A stretch of DNA of 23,480 nucleotides from Spirochaetaceae bacterium (GCA_003554375.1 PWGF01000361.1:1-23480); one strand, 5' to 3'; positions 6,671 through 15,013 are shown, counted from the first letter of the stretch. The notes: generated from the letters alone by a model not told the origin. Program-made: numbers and translations.

Positions 6671-8623
6671 TTGAAGATTTCTACCAAGCTATCCATCGGC
6701 ACCGGAGCAATAATGCTGGTAGTCCTAGGTGTTATCCTATATCTCTTTTGGATAGTATCTGTATCACTCCAGCTCATGGGAGTGGCAAATGCCGCTCAGA
6801 ACCTTGTGATCGCAAAGAACCAGACAACCGTGAGCATGCACGAAACTCTCTCCACAAGGGGGCCTTTGGCCGATGCCGTGGACCAGCTTACCGAAAGTCA
6901 ACGGAGCGCTGAGCAACGAATAACGGAGCTGCAAGAACACGAAGGTGTTAAACATCTTTCGGCATCCGCACGAAACGCCGTTGGACGAGTTACTTCGATT
7001 GCCACGCTTGTCCACGAAGACTTCGTAGTGGAGGCGGCTGCAGTCCAGGAGGTGGTGGAAGCGCAGCTTCCCGGGTCGCCCGCCACGGACGGCTTACTTC
7101 GGCTGGCCAATCGGCTACGCCGGAGCGATGTGGAAGGCTCCGAGGATGCCTACCTTTACGTCTCCTCCGTGGCGCGGGATGTCGACCGCGCTATACAGTC
7201 GCATGCTGATTTCGTAAGTGAGGCTTTGGTTGAAGTAGCGGAAGGGATCAGTATTGAGGCGCGCGCGCGAACCAGTGCCGCTCAACAGTTTGCCGCCGGG
7301 CTCACCATCGCGGTGGTTATCATCGCGTTCGTGCTGATTCGCGTCTTCTCTCGGGGATTCGCCAAACGAATTACCCACATGGAAGCGATAATGAGCGCCG
7401 TCGCGAGTCGCGACCTAACGCTGAGCGTCAACCCGAAGGGGAGCGACGAGATCGCCGCGCTCGGAACTCATCTGGACGCCGTTCTCGCCTCGCTCAGAGA
7501 GTTCTTCCACGGCGTTGCTCGAGCGGTAGGGAAAGCTGACGAGCTCAAAGACACCGTTTCATCGAGTTCCGAACAGACTGCATCCGCTCTCAACGAGATA
7601 ACGAAGAACATCGAGAACATCAACACCCGGGTACAGACGCTCGACCAAAGCGTCGGCACGGCGAGTGAAGCGGGAGTTTCGATAGCCCAGGAGGTGAAGA
7701 ATCTCGGCGAGGACATCGATACACAAGCAGAATCGATCAACTCCGCCTCGTCATCCATCGAGGAGATGAACGCAAGCGTAGGGAATGTCGCCAAACTCGC
7801 GTCGGATAGGCGTGATCGCGCGGATCAGCTGAGTGAAACCGTGCGCGACGGAACGGAGAAGATCGAAGGTACCAACGAGGCTATCCGCAGCATTTCGCAC
7901 GACGTCGACGATGTCCTCGAGATCATCGAGATCATCAACAACGTGAGCGAGCAGACGAACCTTCTCTCAATGAACGCCGCAATCGAAAGCGCCCACGCCG
8001 GAGAAGCCGGCCGTGGATTCGCAGTGGTGGCCGAGGAAATCCGGAAGCTTGCCGCCAGCACGAGCGAGAACGCGGGGCAAATCGACAACACACTGCGCTC
8101 CATCACCAGCAAGATCCACGAAGCGCTCCGCTCAAGCGACGTAAGCTCGACTACGATGAACGAAATCCAGAAGGAGATGACCAGCTTCTCTCATGCGATG
8201 CAGGAAATTGCGTCAAACATGCAGGAGCTATCCGGCGGCAGCCAAGAGATTCTTCAGTCGACACAGCAGATATCGGAGTTCACGCGACGGGTTCAGGCAG
8301 GATCGCGGACCATGGCGGAACGCACGGACGACGTCAAGAACGCAATGGAGGAGGCACGGAACATCTCCGCGGAGGTCTCGCAGGGCGTTACCGAAATCGA
8401 TCGTGGCGCTAAGGAGATACTCGATAGCATAAGCCAAGTCAGAGAGGCCTCCGCCGAGAGTCGAGATCACATGCAACTGCTTTCGCAGCTCATGAAAACG
8501 TTCCAATTCGAGCGCCCGGATGATTCACCCGAGAACGAACTAACTCACGACAATAGCCGTGACGACGATAGCCCGCGGACCGGTAATGACGATGCCCTCC
8601 CAAGAAGGTCAGCACAGGCTTAA
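6671..8623 (+). CDS. Methyl-accepting chemotaxis protein
   Basis: This 650-residue transmembrane chemoreceptor would control CheA kinase activity in response to a periplasmic ligand. It starts with TTG at 6671, six bases after AGGGGG. Transmembrane helix 1 covers about residues 10-34, a helical periplasmic domain of about 170 residues follows, and transmembrane helix 2 lies near 206-226. A HAMP linker then leads to a long cytoplasmic coiled coil. The kinase-contact tip is at about 425-450, with the family signature EQTNLLSMNAAIES then AHAGEAGRGF. The C-terminal 40 residues are polar and lack a CheR-binding pentapeptide of the NWETF type. It follows the orphan sugar-binding protein on the same strand, so a binding-protein-mediated sugar sensing role is possible, but the 344-base gap with hairpins argues against a simple operon. 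Confidence 0.95.
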   Translation: MKISTKLSIGTGAIMLVVLGVILYLFWIVSVSLQLMGVANAAQNLVIAKNQTTVSMHETLSTRGPLADAVDQLTESQRSAEQRITELQEHEGVKHLSASARNAVGRVTSIATLVHEDFVVEAAAVQEVVEAQLPGSPATDGLLRLANRLRRSDVEGSEDAYLYVSSVARDVDRAIQSHADFVSEALVEVAEGISIEARARTSAAQQFAAGLTIAVVIIAFVLIRVFSRGFAKRITHMEAIMSAVASRDLTLSVNPKGSDEIAALGTHLDAVLASLREFFHGVARAVGKADELKDTVSSSSEQTASALNEITKNIENINTRVQTLDQSVGTASEAGVSIAQEVKNLGEDIDTQAESINSASSSIEEMNASVGNVAKLASDRRDRADQLSETVRDGTEKIEGTNEAIRSISHDVDDVLEIIEIINNVSEQTNLLSMNAAIESAHAGEAGRGFAVVAEEIRKLAASTSENAGQIDNTLRSITSKIHEALRSSDVSSTTMNEIQKEMTSFSHAMQEIASNMQELSGGSQEILQSTQQISEFTRRVQAGSRTMAERTDDVKNAMEEARNISAEVSQGVTEIDRGAKEILDSISQVREASAESRDHMQLLSQLMKTFQFERPDDSPENELTHDNSRDDDSPRTGNDDALPRRSAQA

Positions 8624-8774
8624 AGTAGCGGATAACCTGATCGCTACGATGGATGAGCCCAAGAGACTTACCATGCATCCAAGTCGGCAGACGCCGGCGG
8701 TTGCAAGCGCATTCCCGGCTCCAACATGGTGAAACCGCCACGGCACCACGTCGGGCCGGTCGAAGGAGCAACCC

Positions 8775-9212
8775 ATGGGTCATGAATCCGATAGAAGAGT
8801 AACGCCGCTCAAACCGACCGTTATCGACACCGCCTCCTGTACGCCGGAGCTCAAACGGCGCATTATTGCTTCTCTCCCCTGTCTGGCCGGGCTGCGGCCG
8901 GAGGCGCTCGACCGTGTCGAGCCCGAGTTCCGGGAGTTCGGCGCCGCCGCCGGGGAATGCATCTTCTCCCGGACTTCCGTCTCCTCGCCGGTTCCCGCTC
9001 CGTCGACTCCGCTCTCGTCGACTCCCGACGGCACGACAGCCGACGGCGGCGTGCTCCTTCAGATTCCGTTGACCCGCGACGACCTCACCTCCATGGCCGG
9101 AACGACCACCGAAAGCGCGAGCCGTGAGCTTAGCACGCTCGAGCCCGAAGGCGTTATCTCCACCGGCCGCCGGTGGGTATCACTCCGCCGCAACTTTTTT
9201 GCACTCGATTGA
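8775..9212 (+). CDS. Shortened Crp/Fnr-family transcription regulator
   Basis: The product has 145 residues, whereas the family usually has about 220-250. Residues 23-64 match the start of a Crp/Fnr cyclic-nucleotide-binding fold (RIIASLPCLAGLRPEAL, then FREFG and GECIF). A Ser/Pro/Thr-rich segment at about 65-90 then replaces most of the beta barrel and the long dimerisation helix. Residues 95-140 keep the winged helix: PLTRDDLTSMAG, recognition helix TTESASRELSTLE and wing GRRWVSL. The recognition helix keeps the E-x-x-S-R pattern that in E. coli FNR (Glu209, Ser212, Arg213) reads TTGAT. Cys22, Cys36 and Cys62 are present, but not in the FNR iron-sulfur spacing. AAGGAG sits seven bases before the ATG. 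An FNR-type box overlaps the stop codon. It may be a small functional regulator of the metal genes downstream or a decaying gene. Confidence 0.7.
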   Translation: MGHESDRRVTPLKPTVIDTASCTPELKRRIIASLPCLAGLRPEALDRVEPEFREFGAAAGECIFSRTSVSSPVPAPSTPLSSTPDGTTADGGVLLQIPLTRDDLTSMAGTTTESASRELSTLEPEGVISTGRRWVSLRRNFFALD

Positions 9213-9222
9213 TGTAGATCAT
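9209..9222 (+). promoter_or_regulatory. FNR-type operator (TTGAT-N4-ATCAT)
   Basis: The sequence TTGATGTAGATCAT matches the FNR consensus TTGAT-N4-ATCAA at nine of ten positions. It overlaps the stop codon of the shortened Crp/Fnr gene and lies 67 bases before the HMA-protein start codon, a normal place for an activator or repressor site. The neighbouring regulator keeps the E-x-x-S-R residues that recognise TTGAT, which supports an autonomous regulator-operator pair controlling the metal-efflux genes. Confidence 0.6.
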
Positions 9223-9289
9223 GGTTTGACCCCCCTGTTCTTCGACATCCTCCGGGTATCATCAACTGAAACCCACTGGAGGAGTCGAA

Positions 9290-9505
9290 ATGAACACGAC
9301 ACTACGAAGCGAAGATCTCAGCTGCCCAAGCTGCATCGCCAAGATCGAGTCCGCGCTCGGCAAGCTCGACGGGGTCGCCGGCGCGACTGTGCATTTCAAC
9401 TCAGGAAAGATCGAAGTCGAGTATGACGAGTCACGCGTGGACGTAGCGCAACTCCAAAAGACGGTTCGGGAACTCGGTTACGAAACGACCGAGTCGCCCT
9501 TCTAA
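9290..9505 (+). CDS. Heavy-metal-associated (HMA) domain protein, metallochaperone
   Basis: This 71-residue protein is a single HMA ferredoxin-like domain with the metal-binding loop CPSC (SCPSCIAKIE, residues 11-20), followed by the usual strand and helix pattern and the ending ELGYETTESPF. It has the length of CopZ-type chaperones, which deliver soft metal ions to a partner P-type ATPase in the cytoplasm. GGAGGAG lies five bases before the ATG. The ATPase gene starts ten bases after its stop, so the two are an operon; the ATPase itself has no N-terminal HMA domain, so this protein probably supplies that function in trans. CPSC does not settle whether the metal is copper, zinc or cadmium. 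Confidence 0.93.
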   Translation: MNTTLRSEDLSCPSCIAKIESALGKLDGVAGATVHFNSGKIEVEYDESRVDVAQLQKTVRELGYETTESPF

Positions 9506-9515
9506 GGAGGGTCCT

Positions 9516-11654
9516 ATGACGCGTGCCGGCTATCTCCGAAATACGACGGTAATCGCGGGCGTGCTGACCGCGGTCGGCACGGTGTTCTGGTACCTCGGGA
9601 GCCCGGTCTTTCGACCGGAGCTCGCCGGGGTCGGCGTCCCGGTGATTCTCGACGCGGTGCTCCTGGTGCCGGCGGCGGTGGTAGCGGGAGCCGATATCGC
9701 TCGGCGAGCGTGGTTCGCGCTGCGCAGCCGCACGCTTGGAATCGAGCTACTCGTGACGGTGGCGGCGGTCGGTGCGATCGTACTGGGCGAGTTTTTCGAG
9801 GCTGCCGCGGTGACATTCCTGTTCGCGCTCGGCGGCTACCTGGAGAACCGGGCCATGACGCGTACCCGCGACGCTCTGCGCTCGCTGTGGCAGTCGGTTC
9901 CCCGGACTGCAACCGTCATTACCGAAGCCGCCGGCGACGAGGATGGCGACGAGGACGGCGAAAAGGAGGTGCCGGCGCAGCGCGTTCAGCCGGGCGACCT
10001 GGTCCTCGTCCGCCCCGGCGGGCGGATCCCGGTAGACGGAACCGTCGAACGCGGTGAGAGCTCCGTCGATGAGAGCACGATCACCGGCGAGTCCGTGCCC
10101 GCGGACAAGGAGTCCGGAAGCTCGGTCTATTCGGCGACCGTGAACCACGAGGGGCTTCTGTACATACGGACCGAGCGCGCCGGCGCCGATACCACCGTCG
10201 CGCGCATTATCGCCCGCGTCGAAGAGGCGCAGGACTCGCGCACCAAGAGCGAACGGGTGATCGACCGCTTTGCGCGCTACTACACGCCCGCGGTCATGTT
10301 GGGGAGCCTTGCCTACTTCCTTGCGACCGGCAATGTCCACATTGCGTTGACGCTCCTCGTCGTTGCCTGTCCCGGCGCGCTCGTCATCGCCGCACCCGTG
10401 GCCGTGATCTCATCGATCGGTCGCGCGGCCAAGCGCGGCGTGCTCGTGCGCGGCGGATCGGAGCTGGAGACCGCGGCCAACGTCACGGTATTCGCTACCG
10501 ACAAGACCGGAACCCTCACGACCGGAGAGCTCCGCGTGGTCCGCGTATCACCGTCCCAATCCGCATCCGCACATGCGGTGGCATCACGTGCCAGAGCGTC
10601 ACATAGCGCAGCATGTCGAGAAGGGACAGTCTCAGTAGGTGAAGCAGAACCGGCTATCGCATCGGCGAAAGCCTCGGGTGGTGCCGTTTCGTATGGGGCG
10701 GCACGGCGAGCGGATGGCGCCGGGAGTGCGGGGAACCCGGCGGATGCCCCCGGGACCGCGGAAGGCCCGGGGGCCGGCTTGGAGCCGGCCGCGGGCCGGG
10801 CGGATCAGGCGACCGGCCGGCTGGGCGGCGGCGCCACGGCAGTCGCAGAGCCGCCGGCGGCCGACGACGACGTACTGCGTTGGGCGGCCATCGCTGAGGC
10901 GGGCTCCGAGCATCCGATCGGGCGGGCGATCCGGGCCGAAGGGGAGCGCAGGCTTGGGCGGTTGCCGCACGGGGAGGAGTTTCGCTACGAGACCGGCCGT
11001 GGTATCAGCGCCGTGTGGAACGGACATCGAGTAGAGGTTGCGCGTTCCCGGGAGGAAGGCGGAGCCGAGACGACCGTGGCGGTCAGCGTAGATGGCGAAA
11101 CGGTGGGCACGATCGCGTTGAGCGATACGATTCGCCCCGATGCTCGCCGGACGATCGCGGAGCTTGGCACCGCCGGCGTCGGACGGACGGTGCTCCTCAC
11201 CGGGGACAACCGCGCGACGGCGGAATCCGTGGCAACGGAGGCCGGCATAACCGAGGTGCACGCCGGGCTCCTGCCGGAGGAGAAGCTCGAGCACATTCGT
11301 GCTCTGCAGGCGGAGGGAGAAACCGTCGCAATGCTCGGCGATGGGATAAACGATGCACCCTCCCTTGCCGCCGCGGACGTCGGCATTGCGATGGGCGCCG
11401 CCGGATCCGATCTGGCTATCGAGTCCGCCGATCTTGCGCTTATGTCGCACCACCTCACTGCAATTCCCGACGCCCTGCGCGGTGCCAAGCGCGCGATCCG
11501 GGTCATCCGGCAGAACCTGGGCATTGCGCTGGTGACGGTGATACTGCTGTTCGCCGGTGTCCTTGCGGGTCAGATCCACATGGCCGGCGGCATGCTGGTC
11601 CACCAGGGCTCGATTCTGCTGGTCATTGCCAACGGTTTGCGTTTGCGCAGGTGA
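9516..11654 (+). CDS. P1B-type heavy-metal-transporting ATPase with CPG motif
   Basis: This 712-residue membrane protein exports heavy-metal ions using ATP. AAGGAGG overlaps the HMA-gene stop and precedes the ATG. Motifs in order are: actuator TGES (190-193), membrane metal motif ACPGALVIAAP (CPG at 285-287 instead of CPC, CPH or SPC), phosphorylation site DKTGT (329-333), HP motif (SEHPIGRA, 466-467) and GDGINDAP (608-615). The last membrane helix has HQGS then NGLRL where Zn/Cd exporters have Asp-x-Gly. All catalytic residues are present, so it should be active. About 100 residues of Ala/Gly/Arg-rich low-complexity sequence (344-449) are inserted between DKTGT and the HP motif, where the family normally has about 30-40 residues. 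A smaller Asp/Glu-rich insert lies at 140-150. Metal specificity is uncertain because CPG is a less studied subgroup. Confidence 0.93.
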   Translation: MTRAGYLRNTTVIAGVLTAVGTVFWYLGSPVFRPELAGVGVPVILDAVLLVPAAVVAGADIARRAWFALRSRTLGIELLVTVAAVGAIVLGEFFEAAAVTFLFALGGYLENRAMTRTRDALRSLWQSVPRTATVITEAAGDEDGDEDGEKEVPAQRVQPGDLVLVRPGGRIPVDGTVERGESSVDESTITGESVPADKESGSSVYSATVNHEGLLYIRTERAGADTTVARIIARVEEAQDSRTKSERVIDRFARYYTPAVMLGSLAYFLATGNVHIALTLLVVACPGALVIAAPVAVISSIGRAAKRGVLVRGGSELETAANVTVFATDKTGTLTTGELRVVRVSPSQSASAHAVASRARASHSAACREGTVSVGEAEPAIASAKASGGAVSYGAARRADGAGSAGNPADAPGTAEGPGAGLEPAAGRADQATGRLGGGATAVAEPPAADDDVLRWAAIAEAGSEHPIGRAIRAEGERRLGRLPHGEEFRYETGRGISAVWNGHRVEVARSREEGGAETTVAVSVDGETVGTIALSDTIRPDARRTIAELGTAGVGRTVLLTGDNRATAESVATEAGITEVHAGLLPEEKLEHIRALQAEGETVAMLGDGINDAPSLAAADVGIAMGAAGSDLAIESADLALMSHHLTAIPDALRGAKRAIRVIRQNLGIALVTVILLFAGVLAGQIHMAGGMLVHQGSILLVIANGLRLRR

Positions 11655-12273
11655 ACGAGTCACCCCGCCGGATGGTCCGATCGCGGCGCCGCAGCGCGCC
11701 GCTTCGGCTCGGCGCGGGGTACGCGTTCCGGCAGGCGCAGTTCTTGCTCGCTCACCGTGGGGCCGCGAAGCCGTGGACCGGCGAAGCGGGACGAACTATC
11801 TCGGCGGGGCTCGGAAGCCGGCCGTGCTCCGCGGTGGGGCCCAAAGCGTGAAGGACGGGAGGGGCGCCCGCCGGGCGGTCCGGCTCCGGGGGTAAGGCGG
11901 GGCCGTGCGGTGGAGGAAGCTGCGGGGCGTGAGTGGGCGGTGTGCGGCGGGGACGGCCGGACGGCCCGGTGAGGCGGTCCCGTCGTGCGCCGCGGTGCGC
12001 GGGGGCGTGGAGCGGGTACGCTCGCGGGCAGGCGCCAGCGGGGAGGCCCGGCGCGCGGCGGGACGGAACCCCCGGACGGCCTGACCCCGGGGCAAGCCGC
12101 CGGGAGCGAGAGTCTCCACGGTATGCGTGGGAGGCGACGGAAGGCTGGGAGGTGCGGCTTGGCCCGGGGGCACGCCCAGATCTTCCGGAGATCGAATACG
12201 CCCAGGCTTTCGGGGGACGCGGGGGCGGGAACGGGCCGCCGGCTCTGAGCGGGGAGCCGGCGGAGGGGCGAAC
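11655..12273. other. 619-base very GC-rich gap without a supported gene
   Basis: Reading frames here translate to Arg/Pro/Gly-rich sequence in all phases, and no known domain is visible on either strand. The composition is more G+C-rich than the flanking genes, with short repeats such as GGACGGCC-GGACGGCC near 11954. No T tracts or clear terminator were seen. It resembles the low-complexity inserts inside neighbouring genes. Confidence 0.6.
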
Positions 12274-12981
12274 TCACCACTCCATCGGCCTGCCCTGGTA
12301 GTCGACGTAGAGGGGGCTTCCGGTCGTGAGCTGGTCGATGACCTCCATCATGCCGGCGACCGAGTCGTCTACGGTGATGGCGCCGGCTCCGCCCATGTCC
12401 GTTCGGACCCATCCGGGATGGAGCGCTACGGTGGCGATGCCGTCGTCGCGAAAGTGAAAATAGAGAAGCCGGGTGAGCATGTTCAAGGCGGCCTTTGAGA
12501 CGCAGTACGGGACGCCGCGGCCGCCGCCCTGCCCGGCTATGCTTCCGGCGGAGGAGCTTATCATGACGACCTTCGGATCGTGCCCGTTGCGCAGAAGCTG
12601 GATAAGCTGTTGAGACACGCGGAGGGGGCCGAGCGTATTCACGTTGAACACGCCGGCGACATCGTTCTCGTAAATGTCCTCGATGCGGGATTCGGTCGGC
12701 GGGAGAGCCATTCCGGCGTTGTTAATGAGGAGATCGAGGCGATCGGTTGAGGCGCGAATGCGTTCGGCGCCTGCGGCTACCGAGGCTCGCTCGCCGACGT
12801 CCATCCCGACCGGTACGCACGTTTCGGGGTAATCGCGGCTCAGCGCCTGCACCCCTTCGCTTGCGGTATCGCGCGCGGCGGCGAATACGGTGGCGCCGGC
12901 GGCCAAATAGGCGCGGGCAAAGCCGTGGCCGATTCCGCGTGACGCTCCTGTTATACAGACTGTCTTTGGTGTGCTATCCAT
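12274..12981 (-). CDS. Short-chain dehydrogenase/reductase (SDR)
   Basis: This 235-residue cytoplasmic NAD(P)H-dependent oxidoreductase has an unknown substrate. The Rossmann motif TGASRGIG lies near the N-terminus, followed by NNAG, the catalytic Ser region (MISSSAGS) and YCVSK (Tyr-x-x-x-Lys). The segment HPGWVRTDMGG then fits the post-catalytic region of the classical family. The ATG at 12981 gives MDSTPKTVCITGAS and the usual family length; the frame stays open further upstream, but that extension is not SDR-like. No Shine-Dalgarno precedes this ATG. Instead, a -10-like box lies nine bases before it, so the transcript may be leaderless. The gene is divergent from the ankyrin gene. Ending in RPMEW, it appears complete. 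Confidence 0.92.
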   Translation of the reverse strand: MDSTPKTVCITGASRGIGHGFARAYLAAGATVFAAARDTASEGVQALSRDYPETCVPVGMDVGERASVAAGAERIRASTDRLDLLINNAGMALPPTESRIEDIYENDVAGVFNVNTLGPLRVSQQLIQLLRNGHDPKVVMISSSAGSIAGQGGGRGVPYCVSKAALNMLTRLLYFHFRDDGIATVALHPGWVRTDMGGAGAITVDDSVAGMMEVIDQLTTGSPLYVDYQGRPMEW

Positions 12982-12990
12982 GCGCTCTAA

Positions 12991-12996
12991 TCTATA
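12991..12996 (-). promoter_or_regulatory. -10-like box of the SDR gene, possible leaderless start
   Basis: On the minus strand TATAGA (12996 to 12991) matches TATAAT at five of six positions and ends nine bases before the ATG. Transcription would begin about two to four bases before the start codon. No convincing -35 is seen at the right distance. Confidence 0.4.
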
Positions 12997-13151
12997 CGTG
13001 GCGGCACCTGTTCGACTACGGGACGGGTGGGGCACCGCAGGGCAAACGCATTTGGCCGAGATAGGTTGTGCGGCGGCGCTGGGGGGGCGGCGCCGAGCGC
13101 GGAACGCCTGAAGAAAGATTACCTGTGCTTTCACAACAACGGGAACTTTCA

Positions 13152-13160
13152 TGCTATACT
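13152..13160 (+). promoter_or_regulatory. Extended -10 promoter of the ankyrin gene, possible leaderless start
   Basis: TG-C-TATACT (13152-13160) is an extended -10 element with five of six matches. It ends ten bases before the ATG at 13171. The predicted transcription start is near 13167, leaving almost no leader and no Shine-Dalgarno. Confidence 0.5.
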
Positions 13161-13170
13161 AGAAACAGCT

Positions 13171-13812
13171 ATGCGTGCCACGATGCGGGAGATCGCGTTA
13201 CTCAACGCCGCCGCGCGCTGTCCGGACCCGCGGGCAATACGGATGTTGCTGTACACCGGGGCCGAGGTCGACATCGATGTCCGGGACGACGATGGCCAGA
13301 CTCCACTGATGTGGGCCGCTACGAAGAACCGCAATCCAAAGGTACTGGAGGCTCTCATCCATGCAGGCGCAGACGCGAACGCGCGTGACTCGACCGGCAT
13401 GACTCCGCTGATTGCTGCGACCGCCATGAACGAGAACCCGGATACCATGCGCGCGCTCATCCGTTTCGGGGCCGACGTGAACGCCGGGGACGACACCGGG
13501 ACCACGCCGCTCATGGCGGCGGTGCTGATGCCACTGGCTGATACGGAGAGCGAGCGGGTCGAGCTGTTGCTCGAGGCAGGCGCGTCGCCCCACGCTCGCT
13601 GCATCGATGGATGCACCGCGCTCATGTACGCTGCCTGGAGCAACCGTGATCCACGGGCAATCGAGCTCCTGCTCCGGGCCGGCGCCGAGGCTAACGCGGT
13701 CGATATCCACGGGCGAACTGCACGCGATTACCTCCAAGAGAACGAGGCTCTGATGGACTCCGCGGTCGGCCGGCGGCTTCACGGCGCGCTGGGTCAGCGG
13801 TCCCGCGGGTAG
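13171..13812 (+). CDS. Ankyrin-repeat protein
   Basis: The product has 213 residues from the ATG at 13171 (MRATMREIALL); a second ATG lies four codons later at 13183. About five ankyrin repeats follow one another. Clear repeat cores are GQTPLMWAATKNRNPKVLEA with GADANARD, GMTPLIAATAMNENPDTMRA with GADVNAGD, GTTPLMAAVLM with GASPHAR, GCTALMYAAWSNRDPRAIEL with GAEANAVD, and a final GRTARDYLQ. The Asn-Pro insertion in the inter-helix region (NRNP, NENP, NRDP) is a regular variant. Ankyrin repeats bind proteins; the partner is unknown. No signal peptide is visible from this start, so it is probably cytoplasmic. The coding frame remains open upstream to 13027, but the extended N-terminus is not repeat-like and the promoter-like box lies inside it. 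Confidence 0.88.
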   Translation: MRATMREIALLNAAARCPDPRAIRMLLYTGAEVDIDVRDDDGQTPLMWAATKNRNPKVLEALIHAGADANARDSTGMTPLIAATAMNENPDTMRALIRFGADVNAGDDTGTTPLMAAVLMPLADTESERVELLLEAGASPHARCIDGCTALMYAAWSNRDPRAIELLLRAGAEANAVDIHGRTARDYLQENEALMDSAVGRRLHGALGQRSRG

Positions 13813-13830
13813 CTTCTTCGCACGCGTATC

Positions 13831-14709
13831 TCAGCACGCGTAGTCGTAGGGGTGAGCTGGCGGGGCGGCCGGATGGACCCACGCCGGCTCACCGCGGTGC
13901 CATGCCCAGGCTGCCAAGGCGGCTGCGCAGGCGGCAACGGCATGATCCGACAGGGGGCTGAAGCGTTCGATACCCTGGAGGCCGTGGCGCTCGAGCCACG
14001 CGATGAGTGTCCGACGCGCTTCGCCACTCTGCTTGAGGCTTGTGACCGCGTCCGGCGGGGCGCCCCGGAGCGCGAGCGCGGCAGCCGGATGGACTTCCAC
14101 GATGTCCGCATTCGGCTGCGTCCGCGCAAGCCTTCGAGTAATGGAGATCCCTCGCAACGTCAGGTACACTATTCGAGGAGCCGTCGGTGCCATGACCGAG
14201 CCCGCGGGAAGGCCCGCGCGGACGCAGAGCTTCCGTAACTGCCGGTCTCCGGGCCTGTCGCCCCGGGCAGCGGAATACGAGAGTGGTGCGTCCAGCCCCA
14301 CCACGCTGCGCCCGGCAGGAATTTCTGCAGCAAGCTCCTCGTCGCCGAGGCCGCACATGAGGCTCCGGCAGACGAGCCCCGAGTCCTCTACGACAAAGAG
14401 CGCGAGCGCAGTAGCGGAGGGGGTCATCGGCCCGGAGAGATCCACGCCGACGACGGGGAGCGGGTCCGGGGGGTCCGGGCGTTCCGCGCTCGCCGGCTTG
14501 CGGTGGCGGGTGGCGTCGCCGCCCGGGGCCGCGCTCGCGGGCCCTCCGCTCGACGGCGCTCCACGCAGCGGGGCGTCGCCTGACGAGGCGTCGCCGTGGC
14601 CGTGATGCGCGCGGGCCGCGCGGGGCGACGGGTGCGGGGCGGCGTCGCGGTCCCCGTCCGCGTGCCCGGAGGGAGTATCTGCCTGCCCTTGTGGGGTGCC
14701 GTGCGTCAT
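13831..14709 (-). CDS. DUF429-family protein with low-complexity N-terminal extension
   Basis: From about residue 86 onward the protein matches the DUF429 family of putative nucleases with an RNase-H-like fold: GVDLSGP, then VGLDAPLS, EVHPAAALALRGAP, and SDHAVAACAAALAAWAWHRG near the C-terminus. The biochemical role of DUF429 is not settled. Residues 1-85 are a Gly/Pro/Ala/His/Asp-rich low-complexity tail not expected in the family, so either the real start is further inside or the tail is an expansion. I use the ATG at 14709, preceded at a leaderless distance by a weak TACGTT (-10) and TTGCTA (-35) pair with 17 bases between. There is no Shine-Dalgarno. It converges with the ankyrin gene with an 18-base gap. 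Confidence 0.75.
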   Translation of the reverse strand: MTHGTPQGQADTPSGHADGDRDAAPHPSPRAARAHHGHGDASSGDAPLRGAPSSGGPASAAPGGDATRHRKPASAERPDPPDPLPVVGVDLSGPMTPSATALALFVVEDSGLVCRSLMCGLGDEELAAEIPAGRSVVGLDAPLSYSAARGDRPGDRQLRKLCVRAGLPAGSVMAPTAPRIVYLTLRGISITRRLARTQPNADIVEVHPAAALALRGAPPDAVTSLKQSGEARRTLIAWLERHGLQGIERFSPLSDHAVAACAAALAAWAWHRGEPAWVHPAAPPAHPYDYAC

Positions 14710-14779
14710 TACACCGCGAACGTACCGTTTGGGCGTGGACGTAGCAAGCGCTTACGACCGGAGTCAGCTCCAGGCGCGT

Positions 14780-14868
14780 GCCGGGGGGCCGAGGGGGCCG
14801 AGGGGGCCGCGGGGTGCTGGGGGTTCTGCGGGTGCCGGGGGGTCTGCGGGTGCCGGGGGTACCGGGGC
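14780..14868 (+). repeat. G-rich tandem repeats in the divergent region before the cyclase gene
   Basis: A nine-base unit (GAGGGGGCC type) is repeated from about 14790 to 14812. An 18-base unit, TCTGCGGGTGCCGGGGGG, occurs twice at 14825-14859. At least seven runs of four or more G lie within 90 bases on the plus strand, so the segment could form a G-quadruplex. It sits in the 341-base gap between the divergent DUF429 and cyclase genes. No gene is supported in that gap. Confidence 0.7.
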
Positions 14869-15013
14869 GCCTGAGCACGCGCGGCCTGTGAAACGCACGG
14901 AGCTCCTGGCCATAGCCTTCACCCCGCCCTCCTCCCAGCGTGTATGTTCCAGCCCTACACCACCACCGCCCCCCTCCATCTCCTCACGCCAGGCAACAAG
15001 GAACGTTCTATAG

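Noticed and set aside
8625..8647. GTAGCG / CGCTAC inverted repeat right after the chemoreceptor stop as a terminator
   Set aside because: Six-base stem with an 11-base loop and no T tract; too weak to call.
9226..9262. TTGACC and TATCAT as a promoter for the HMA/ATPase genes
   Set aside because: The spacing of 25 bases is too long for sigma70 and even for stretched MerR-type promoters (19-20).
11905..11935. GAGGAAGCTGCGGGGCG resembles the conserved P4 region of RNase P RNA
   Set aside because: Other conserved RNase P segments (GGGTGAAANGGTG-like core and the ACAGAACCC-like 3' strand) are absent.
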